NCBI GenBank assembly: GCA_043759595.1
Contig: JAYVLG010000078.1
Span: 1-19,932, forward strand
Length of the DNA stretch: 19,932 nucleotides
DNA from: Sulfurirhabdus sp043759595
GTDB lineage: Bacteria > Pseudomonadota > Gammaproteobacteria > Burkholderiales > SMCO01
Direction of reading: 5' to 3'
How positions within the stretch are numbered: position 1 is the first letter of the stretch; each line of letters begins with the position of its first letter. The notes beneath the pieces are model-generated. The model saw nothing but the letters and a program-made list of their open reading frames with translations, had not been told where the DNA came from and searched no databases. Both the position numbers and the translations under genes were made by a program. Positions 13,940-19,932 of this stretch are shown one piece after another.

Positions 13940-14212
13940 TCATTGCACCCTGCAGCTGGCTTGCCCAGATTCAATCATCCGAAGCTTTTTAATACGAGGT
14001 AATTTTTTGATTTGCGCTTCGCGCTTGCTTGCACTACTACGATCACCATGAGGTTCAGAATAAACCAACTGCACAGGCAACCGACATCGGGTATATTTAG
14101 AAGCCGTTCCATTATTATGGGCCGCCATACGCTTATCCAGATCATTAGTAATACCGGTATAAAACGTATCATCGGCACATCGCACCAGATAACAAAACCA
14201 GTCACTTTTCAT
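13940..14212 (-). CDS. GIY-YIG domain protein (YhbQ-like)
   Basis: Small GIY-YIG nuclease-superfamily protein, 90 aa. The N-terminal YLVRCADDTFYTGITNDLDKRMAAHN gives the GIY-equivalent (YLV) and YIG-equivalent (YTGI), and the conserved Arg of LDKRMAAHN follows; SKYTRCRLPVQLVYSE and SKREAQIKKLPRIKKLRMIE complete the UPF0213/YhbQ pattern. Stand-alone members have poorly defined DNA-processing roles. The start is the ATG at 14212, without a strong ribosome-binding site, 42 bases after the lnt stop and possibly cotranscribed. The last codons run into the 38-bp repeat module (13911-13948), so the extreme C-terminus GQASCRVQ may derive from repeat sequence. Confidence 0.88.
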   Translation of the reverse strand: MKSDWFCYLVRCADDTFYTGITNDLDKRMAAHNNGTASKYTRCRLPVQLVYSEPHGDRSSASKREAQIKKLPRIKKLRMIESGQASCRVQ

Positions 14213-14254
14213 TATTTATTACGTAATCCACACATACCCAGACCAATTTTATAA

Positions 14255-15778
14255 TTACGTCACTTTCTTCTGCCTGCCAAAACCGATAGCAGGCATGATC
14301 ATGCCTGCCATCATCAACAATACAACCCAGTTACCCCATTTAATATAAGGCGTTTCACCCACAAACCCCTGCACACGCCCATTCAGCATCCCCTCCACAA
14401 ACTCCGGCAATCGCTGCTCTACCACGCCCCGTTCATTAACAATCGCCGTAACGCCGGTATTGGTAGCACGCAACATATAGCGCCCGGTTTCCAGCGCCCG
14501 CATCTGGGAAATTTGCAGATGCTGATGAGGTGCGACAGAATCCCCGAACCAGGCATCATTACTGACATTCACCAGCATGGTGGCGGCCGGAAGCTGACGA
14601 ATGATCTCTTCTCCAAACACATCTTCATAGCAAACATTCACGGCCACTCGTTGCCCGGCCACATTCATCGGCTGCTGAAATTTATCCCCCCGTGAAAAAT
14701 CCGTCAGGGGAATGTGCAGGCTATCAATGATCCAGCCGAAAAACCATTTCAGCGGCACATACTCTCCGAATGGCACCAAGTGGGACTTGCGATAGGTCTG
14801 GGTTTTTGCACTACCAAAGCTTAAAACGCTATTGTAGTAAGCTTCGCGCTTATCCCCTTCATATTCCGGCAATCCGATTAACAGATCGCCTTTATTTGCG
14901 CTTGCATGTTCGGCCAGTTCATCCAGATAGCTGCGTGGCACATTGTGGTAAAACAAGGGTAGTGCGGTTTCCGGCAGGATGATCAGACGACTGTTACTGG
15001 AGAGCACCATATTTCGGTAGCTGTTTAATGTGCTGATGGTACGATCTTCGCGCCATTTCAAATCCTGGGAGATATTGCCCTGGAGCAGACTGACGCTAAC
15101 CGGTTCACCTACCGGCTGAGTCCAGACAACTTGCTTCAACGCAAATCCGCCCCCCCACAAGGTTATCAGCAACACCGCCCAAAGCGCCCTGCTGCGATGC
15201 CCAGCCGATGTTTTACCTGAGAGAACACACACCAGTAAACCAGCGCTCACTGCTGTTAACAGCGAGACACCATAGACACCCAGCACCGGTGCAAAACCGG
15301 CAAGCGGACTATAGGGTGCCTGCGCATAGCCCATAGCCAACCAGGGGAAACCAGTAAATATCCAGCCGCGCATCCACTCCATCGCCACCCACAATGCCGG
15401 GAGCAACAGCGTGGCTTTGATGATCCATTTGGTGCGGCTCATGTATTGCAAGAAACCCACTGCGGCCGGGAACAACGACAGAAACAGGCAAAAAAGGAAG
15501 GTGGCTGCGGCTGCGAGGGGAGCAGGCATGGCGCCATAATCGTGCAGGCTGACATAAACCCAGCTCACCCCTGCACCAAAAAACCCCAGTCCGAATACAA
15601 AACCAACCAGTGTGGCGGCAAAGCGTCCCGGGCTATGCTTCCATAGCCAGAACAAGCCTGCCAGACTCAGGACAGGAAAGGGAAAAAGATAGAAAGGGGC
15701 AAAACCAGCTACACCAAGCACGCCCAGCAGAAGGGCAAAAGGCAGCTTTCTCGACAAGAGATAGAGATGCGGGGTCAA
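14255..15778 (-). CDS. lnt: Apolipoprotein N-acyltransferase
   Basis: Adds the third acyl chain to the N-terminal Cys of lipoproteins in the inner membrane, the last step of lipoprotein maturation. The 507-aa protein has an N-terminal multi-helix membrane domain (about residues 10-220) and a C-terminal nitrilase-like domain. The catalytic triad is visible as Glu270 in LPETALPL, Lys331 in RKSHLVPFGEYVP and Cys383 in NVCYEDVFGE. The start is a TTG at 15778, two bases after the corC stop; there is no ATG in a sensible place. A final hydrophobic helix (VVLLMMAGMIMPAIGF) closes the protein. It is the last core gene of the miaB-phoH-ybeY-corC-lnt operon. Confidence 0.96.
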   Translation of the reverse strand: MTPHLYLLSRKLPFALLLGVLGVAGFAPFYLFPFPVLSLAGLFWLWKHSPGRFAATLVGFVFGLGFFGAGVSWVYVSLHDYGAMPAPLAAAATFLFCLFLSLFPAAVGFLQYMSRTKWIIKATLLLPALWVAMEWMRGWIFTGFPWLAMGYAQAPYSPLAGFAPVLGVYGVSLLTAVSAGLLVCVLSGKTSAGHRSRALWAVLLITLWGGGFALKQVVWTQPVGEPVSVSLLQGNISQDLKWREDRTISTLNSYRNMVLSSNSRLIILPETALPLFYHNVPRSYLDELAEHASANKGDLLIGLPEYEGDKREAYYNSVLSFGSAKTQTYRKSHLVPFGEYVPLKWFFGWIIDSLHIPLTDFSRGDKFQQPMNVAGQRVAVNVCYEDVFGEEIIRQLPAATMLVNVSNDAWFGDSVAPHQHLQISQMRALETGRYMLRATNTGVTAIVNERGVVEQRLPEFVEGMLNGRVQGFVGETPYIKWGNWVVLLMMAGMIMPAIGFGRQKKVT

Positions 15779-15780
15779 CG

Positions 15781-16617
15781 CTAAGCCTGGGGAATCACGC
15801 TGGCTATTTTTTCGACAAGCAAGGTATGCAGCCTGCGGCTATCTGCTCGCAATACCTGAAAGGAGAGATTATCGATGACAACCTCTTCGCCCCGTTTGGG
15901 CAAATGACCGAATTTATTAATGATGAGTCCACCCACGGTATCAAAATCTTCATCACTAAACGATGTGCCGAAGGTCTCGTTGAAATCGATGATTTCAGTC
16001 AGAGCCTTCACACGGTAACGACCGCTGCGATCAAGAATAATATTATCTTCGGCTTCATCGAAATCGTACTCGTCTTCGATTTCACCAACAATCTGCTCCA
16101 GCACATCTTCAATGGTCAACAGACCCGCTACACCACCATATTCATCCACCACGATGGCAATATGATTGCGATTGCTGCGAAACTCTTTCAGCAGCACATT
16201 CAGCCGTTTTGATTCTGGAATAAATACTGCCGGACGCAGCATATCCCGCACATTGAACTCTTCCCCTGCGTAGTAGCGCAACATATCTTTTGCCAGCAGG
16301 ATACCGATTACATCATCTTTGTTTTCATCCACCACCGGGAAGCGGGAATGCGCTTTTTCAACCAGGAACGGTATAAATTTCTCTACCGGGTCATTGATAT
16401 CAATCACATCCATTTGCGAACGGGGAATCATGATTTCCCGCGCTTGCATTTCTGAAACTTGTAGCACACCTTCAATCATGCTGAGTGCATCGGCATCCAG
16501 CAAACTCCGCTCATAAGCAGAATGTAACAACTCGACCAACTGTTCACGATCTTCTGGTTCACGCATCAGCAATGCGCCTAAACGCTCTAGCCAACTCGGT
16601 TTATCAGGTTCTTCCAT
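15781..16617 (-). CDS. corC: CorC/HlyC family CBS-domain protein
   Basis: Cytosolic CBS-domain protein of the CorC (YbeX) type, linked in E. coli to magnesium/cobalt efflux and more recently to ribosome and RNA homeostasis. Two CBS domains cover about residues 40-170 (MIPRSQMDVIDINDPVEKFIPFLVEKAHSRFPVVDE..., then the second ending IVVDEYGGVAGLLTIEDVLEQIVGEIEDEYD), followed by the CorC_HlyC C-terminal domain. The frame stays open to a TTG at 16689, but the ATG at 16617 (MEEPDKPSWLERL) is preferred: it matches usual family N-termini, and the extension would be encoded by the inverted repeat at 16644-16697. The result is 278 aa. The ribosome-binding site is weak. Confidence 0.93.
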   Translation of the reverse strand: MEEPDKPSWLERLGALLMREPEDREQLVELLHSAYERSLLDADALSMIEGVLQVSEMQAREIMIPRSQMDVIDINDPVEKFIPFLVEKAHSRFPVVDENKDDVIGILLAKDMLRYYAGEEFNVRDMLRPAVFIPESKRLNVLLKEFRSNRNHIAIVVDEYGGVAGLLTIEDVLEQIVGEIEDEYDFDEAEDNIILDRSGRYRVKALTEIIDFNETFGTSFSDEDFDTVGGLIINKFGHLPKRGEEVVIDNLSFQVLRADSRRLHTLLVEKIASVIPQA

Positions 16618-16643
16618 GGTTTTCAAACAACTCTTTGGTAATA

Positions 16644-16697
16644 GGTAATGATTGCTGAGTAACAACGCCAGAAGCGCCTCACTCAGCAATCATTACC
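16644..16697. repeat. Perfect 17-bp inverted repeat between ybeY and corC
   Basis: GGTAATGATTGCTGAGT at 16644-16660 is exactly reverse-complementary to 16681-16697, with a 20-base loop. No T run follows on the minus strand, so it is not a standard terminator. It sits in the 82-bp gap between the ybeY stop and the corC start and would form a strong hairpin in the polycistronic message. Confidence 0.85.
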
Positions 16698-16699
16698 GA

Positions 16700-17188
16700 T
16701 CACTTTTCTGACCCGTACGGGTCAACATACCCTAATTTTACGATAATTTCAGATTCCAGGGCTTCCATCTCTTCGGCCTCGGCTTCATCCTCATGATCGT
16801 AACCTTGCAAATGCAACACACCATGCACAATCAAATGGGCATAGTGAGCTTCGATGCTGATGCCTTGCTCGCTTGCTTCCCTAGCCACTACTGGCGCGCA
16901 CAGCACCAGATCACCTGAAAGCGGCAATTCTGCAGGCAAGTCCTCGTCATCGTAGACAAATGTCAGCACATTGGTCGCATAATCCTTGCCGCGATATTCC
17001 CGGTTCAGTTCATGCCCTTCTGCTTCATCCACTAACCGCACTGTCATGTCCGCATCACGCTTCAGGGCAGATTTAACCCATTTACGGATCTGCGGGCGGC
17101 CAGGTGCATCTTCTGGTTGCGCTGCATACTGCACGGACAGTTTCAGCTTATTATTTGGCGCTTTCTTGCGACCGGCGCTCATAGGCAT
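16700..17188 (-). CDS. ybeY: Endoribonuclease YbeY (rRNA maturation)
   Basis: Zinc-dependent endoribonuclease for 16S rRNA 3'-end maturation and ribosome quality control. The signature HLIVHGVLHLQGYDH is present with zinc ligands His122, His126 and His132. Upstream are the family segments YATNVLTFVYDDED and LSGDLVLCAPVV. The 162-aa form uses the ATG at 17188 and overlaps the end of phoH by 38 bases; a second ATG two codons on is equally possible. The acidic stretch DEAEAEEMEALE near the C-terminus is normal for the family. Order phoH-ybeY-corC-lnt is the same as in E. coli. Confidence 0.95.
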   Translation of the reverse strand: MPMSAGRKKAPNNKLKLSVQYAAQPEDAPGRPQIRKWVKSALKRDADMTVRLVDEAEGHELNREYRGKDYATNVLTFVYDDEDLPAELPLSGDLVLCAPVVAREASEQGISIEAHYAHLIVHGVLHLQGYDHEDEAEAEEMEALESEIIVKLGYVDPYGSEK

Positions 17189-18095
17189 TCACAATTTTTT
17201 GTACCAGCGGGTGACGCACCACATCTTCAGATTTAAAGTAAGTAAAGGCGATACCGCTGACATTTTCAAGTACTTCCTGCGCATCTACCAGCCCGCTTTT
17301 CTGCCCGCGTGCCAGATCAACCTGAGTCACATCGCCAGTGACCACAGCTTTCGTACCAAAACCAATACGCGTCAGAAACATTTTCATCTGCTCGGCGGTG
17401 GTATTTTGTGCTTCGTCCAGAATAATAAATGAGTGGTTCAAGGTACGGCCCCGCATATAAGCTAATGGCGCAATTTCAATGGCGGAGCGCTCAAACAACT
17501 TACCTACTTTTTCAAATCCCATCAGATCATATAAAGCATCATAGAGCGGTCGCAGGTAAGGGTCTACTTTCTGGCTCAGATCACCGGGCAAAAATCCCAG
17601 CTTTTCACCCGCTTCCACCGCCGGGCGCACCAGCACAATCCGTTTTACCAAATCCCGTTCCAGCGCATCCACCGCGCTGGCTACCGCCAGATAGGTTTTG
17701 CCTGTGCCGGCAGGCCCAATTCCAAAAGTAATATCGTGCGCCTGAATTTGCTGCAAATACTGGGTCTGACGCGGCGTTCTGCCGTGCAAATCCGTGCGCC
17801 GTGTCATCAGCACGGGTATAGCGCCTGCGGTGGATTCCTCGGGATTAAGGGCCGCCTCTACCAAGCCCAGTTGAACATCTTCAATATCCAGTTCATTCTC
17901 TGCCTGATCATAAAAGCGTTGCAACAGTTTTGCCGCTATTTCAGTCTGCCGGGGTTTACCTTTCAAGGTGAATTTCTCACCACGACGCGCAATAGTGACA
18001 TCCAGAGCTGTCTCGATTTGCCGCAAATTTTCGTCCAGCACACCGCAAAGATTGGCAAGACGTGCATTATCAACCGGAGAAAATGAAATATTCAT
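17151..18095 (-). CDS. phoH: PhoH family ATPase (YbeZ)
   Basis: PhoH-like NTPase, partner of YbeY in RNA metabolism, 314 aa, cytosolic. The N-terminal part (about 1-100) resembles a KH-like RNA-binding region. Walker A is GPAGTGKT at 127-134 and Walker B is FIILDEAQN at about 223-231. TGDVTQVDL is the sensor-like helicase motif. The start ATG overlaps the miaB stop by 4 bases (ATGA), and its 3' end overlaps ybeY, so the three genes are translationally coupled. Confidence 0.95.
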   Translation of the reverse strand: MNISFSPVDNARLANLCGVLDENLRQIETALDVTIARRGEKFTLKGKPRQTEIAAKLLQRFYDQAENELDIEDVQLGLVEAALNPEESTAGAIPVLMTRRTDLHGRTPRQTQYLQQIQAHDITFGIGPAGTGKTYLAVASAVDALERDLVKRIVLVRPAVEAGEKLGFLPGDLSQKVDPYLRPLYDALYDLMGFEKVGKLFERSAIEIAPLAYMRGRTLNHSFIILDEAQNTTAEQMKMFLTRIGFGTKAVVTGDVTQVDLARGQKSGLVDAQEVLENVSGIAFTYFKSEDVVRHPLVQKIVNAYERRSQESAK

Positions 18096-19432
18096 GATAA
18101 AGCTAACGCTGCAACCACTTCACCACGCAAAGTGTAGTGCAGGGATCCAGTAATGGTGACATCGGCAAACCCGCCAATCAGGCGCGGATTACCCGGAAAA
18201 TTAACCACACGATTATTTTCAGTCCGGCCAGTGAGTTCCTGCTCGTCTTTTTTAGACACCCCTTCTACCAATACACGCTGAACACTCCCGACCATCGCCA
18301 GGCTTACATTCTGGGTCTGCTCTGCAATCAGGATTTGTAATCGCTTCAGGCGCGCCTGTTTCACTTCATGCGGCACTTCATCCACAAAATCTGCTGCTGG
18401 CGTGCCGGGACGCGGGCTGTATATAAAACTGAAGCTGTTATCAAACCCTACTTCTTCCACCAGCTTCATGGTGCCTTCAAAATCCTCATCGGATTCACCG
18501 GGAAAACCGACAATAAAGTCAGAAGAGATGGTCATGCCCGGCCTGAGCTGGCGCAAGCGCCGCACAATGGATTTAAATTCAAGCACGGTATAACCGCGTT
18601 TCATGGCTGCCAGCACCCTGTCTGAACCACATTGAACTGGCAGATGAAGATTACTGACCAGTTTGGGCAGTTTGCCATAGACATCAACCAAAGACTGATT
18701 AAACTCTTTGGGATGGGAGGTAGTAAACCGGATGCGTTCAATTCCCGGAATTTCTGACACGTATTCCAGCAATAACGAAAATTCGGCGATTTCGCCATCA
18801 TGCATCGCGCCACGGTAAGCGTTTACATTCTGCCCCAGCAATGTCACATCTTTAACCCCCTGCTCGGCCAGTTGTGCCACTTCAGTCAGCACATCATCAA
18901 ACGGCCGGGAAACCTCTTCACCCCGCGTGTAAGGCACCACGCAGAATGTGCAGTATTTACTGCACCCTTCCATAATGGACACAAACGCGGTGGAACCTTC
19001 TACACGTGCAGGGGGGATATGATCAAACTTCTCAATTTCAGGGAAGGAAATATCTACCTGTGAGCGACCGGAACTTCGGCGTGCTTCCATGAGTTGCGGA
19101 AGACGGTGCAGGGTTTGCGGACCGAATACCACATCCACATAAGGCGCTCTGGAAATAATAACGGCCCCTTCCTGGCTGGCCACACAACCGCCTACGCCAA
19201 TAATCAGAGCCGGATTATCCTTCTTCAGCTCGCGCCATCGCCCTAATTGATGGAACACTTTTTCCTGCGCTTTTTCCCGAACCGAGCAGGTATTTAGCAG
19301 CAATACATCCGCTTCTTCCTGCACGTCGGTACGTTCCATGCCTTCGCAAGCATGTAGCACATCCGCCATCTTGTCCGAGTCGTACTCGTTCATCTGACAG
19401 CCGAAAGTTTTGATAAATACTTTTTTAACCAC
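18092..19432 (-). CDS. miaB: tRNA-2-methylthio-N6-dimethylallyladenosine synthase
   Basis: Radical-SAM methylthiotransferase that adds the 2-methylthio group to i6A37 of tRNAs reading UNN codons. The N-terminal UPF0004 domain supplies Cys12, Cys49 and Cys83 for one iron-sulfur cluster. The radical-SAM motif EGCSKYCTFCVVPYTRG supplies Cys157, Cys161 and Cys164. A C-terminal TRAM domain (about 380-446) includes VLVEGVSKKDEQELTGRTENNRVVNF. The 446-aa length is standard. It follows the small secreted-protein gene by 18 bases and overlaps phoH by 4. Confidence 0.97.
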   Translation of the reverse strand: MVKKVFIKTFGCQMNEYDSDKMADVLHACEGMERTDVQEEADVLLLNTCSVREKAQEKVFHQLGRWRELKKDNPALIIGVGGCVASQEGAVIISRAPYVDVVFGPQTLHRLPQLMEARRSSGRSQVDISFPEIEKFDHIPPARVEGSTAFVSIMEGCSKYCTFCVVPYTRGEEVSRPFDDVLTEVAQLAEQGVKDVTLLGQNVNAYRGAMHDGEIAEFSLLLEYVSEIPGIERIRFTTSHPKEFNQSLVDVYGKLPKLVSNLHLPVQCGSDRVLAAMKRGYTVLEFKSIVRRLRQLRPGMTISSDFIVGFPGESDEDFEGTMKLVEEVGFDNSFSFIYSPRPGTPAADFVDEVPHEVKQARLKRLQILIAEQTQNVSLAMVGSVQRVLVEGVSKKDEQELTGRTENNRVVNFPGNPRLIGGFADVTITGSLHYTLRGEVVAALALS

Positions 19433-19450
19433 GCTAATTGGGTAGATCGA

Positions 19451-19756
19451 TTATTTCGAGCTCACTTCTTCATCTGGCGTCATGATCCAGACCTTGGAAA
19501 GCTCACCCTGAGGATTTAACTGATAAAAAATCCGGACGGATTGAGGAATAGAACCGGGAAGAACAGAACGATTGTTCTGGTCGAAAACACGGGAACCAGG
19601 AGACAGCTTATACACTGTTCCATCCACATTAACCTGAGGATACTGAACCGCGCGTATCATGCCAGTTTTGACATCTTGCGGCAATAATCTGCCTGCAATT
19701 GCCATTTGTGCGAAAGCCACACTGAACAAAACGAGCATTAAAATAGATTTAAACAT
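19451..19756 (-). CDS. Small exported protein of unknown function, 101 aa
   Basis: Secreted or periplasmic protein, not assigned to a named family. MFKSILMLVLFSVAFAQMAIA is a clear signal peptide. The mature part (GRLLPQDVKTGMIRAVQYPQVNVDGTVYKLSPGSRVFDQNN...) looks like a small beta-rich domain, with VNVDGTVYKLSPGSRVFD reminiscent of an OB- or SH3-like fold; this is only an impression. It heads the miaB operon. A putative promoter places the transcription start at or next to its ATG, so the message may be leaderless; GGA lies a few bases upstream of the ATG but would be in or before the start. Confidence 0.85.
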   Translation of the reverse strand: MFKSILMLVLFSVAFAQMAIAGRLLPQDVKTGMIRAVQYPQVNVDGTVYKLSPGSRVFDQNNRSVLPGSIPQSVRIFYQLNPQGELSKVWIMTPDEEVSSK

Positions 19757-19762
19757 GGTTCC

Positions 19763-19791
19763 ATCATAGCACAGAGCATTGCCGCAACCAA
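19763..19791 (-). promoter_or_regulatory. Candidate sigma-70 promoter of the miaB operon
   Basis: On the minus strand, TTGGTT (19786-19791) and TATGAT (19763-19768) are 17 bp apart. The expected transcription start is near 19756, the first base of the start codon of the small exported protein. Confidence 0.5.
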
Positions 19792-19837
19792 TTGATATGA
19801 AAACACTAGGTAGTTCTCATCCGGAAACGCTGTAACT

Positions 19838-19932
19838 CCCTCTCCCCTTGTGGGAGAGGGTTGGGGAGAGGGGTTAAATTTCAAGGCATTACCACCCTCT
19901 CCCTAGCCCTCCCCCATCAAGGGGGAGGGGAA
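19838..19932. repeat. REP-like palindromic repeats
   Basis: Two palindromic units lie at the right edge: CCCTCTCCC facing GGGAGAGGG (19840-19861), and CCCTCCCCC facing GGGGGAGGG (19907-19929), linked by an AT-rich stretch. The CCCTCTCC/GGAGAGGG type is a widespread dispersed intergenic repeat in gamma- and betaproteobacteria. The element may continue past the window. Confidence 0.75.

Noticed and set aside
19838..19932. CRISPR-like repetition at the right edge
   Set aside because: Only two dissimilar palindromic units without equal spacers; this is the familiar CCCTCTCC/GGAGAGGG intergenic repeat type.

Overview
The window looks like chromosomal DNA of a betaproteobacterium, probably of the order Nitrosomonadales. 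The evidence is the conserved gene order miaB-phoH-ybeY-corC-lnt and glyQ-glyS-gmhB-plsC-ygjP-gloA, a solitary PEP-CTERM surface protein, and repeat types common in that group. The taxonomic call is an inference from gene content only. Housekeeping genes fill about 4.5-10.1 kb and 14.2-19.8 kb, all on the minus strand and tightly packed.

Region 1 (about 361-3822) is an integron gene-cassette array on the plus strand: four short cassettes, each carrying one promoterless-looking ORF and ending in an attC-type recombination site. Three of the four cassette boundaries are supported by base complementarity: the R'' core of the cassette's attC is the exact reverse complement of the R' core rebuilt from its own 5' end, as expected for a circularised cassette. 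The cargo is a 164-aa unknown, a DUF4917 protein with SIR2-like motifs (candidate NAD-consuming defence protein), a 91-aa membrane protein, and a 389-aa exported protein. A consensus-like promoter about 80-105 bp upstream of the first cassette is a candidate Pc. No integrase gene is visible in the window. After the array come about 700 bp without a convincing gene, with one 105-bp inverted-repeat element, and then a gloA gene that has lost its normal 3' end.

Region 2 (4.5-10.1 kb) reads, in transcription order, glyQ, glyS, gmhB, plsC, ygjP-like metallopeptidase, gloA. It combines glycyl-tRNA synthetase with heptose and phospholipid synthesis genes. An inverted-repeat element sits between ygjP and gloA.

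Region 3 (10.2-14.2 kb) is an accessory insertion between lnt and glyQ. It holds a PEP-CTERM protein of repetitive beta-strand type with a textbook sigma-54 promoter, a GIY-YIG protein, and two 230-bp direct repeats exactly 3060 bp apart that flank the PEP-CTERM gene. A diverged inverted partial copy of the repeat lies next to glyQ.

Region 4 (14.2-19.8 kb) is the envelope/RNA-maturation operon: small secreted protein, miaB, phoH, ybeY, corC, lnt. A perfect 17-bp inverted repeat lies between ybeY and corC, and the window ends in palindromic intergenic repeats. The candidates for an undescribed system are the cassette-borne SIR2-like DUF4917 gene with its co-cassettes, and the sigma-54-driven PEP-CTERM module bracketed by structured repeats.
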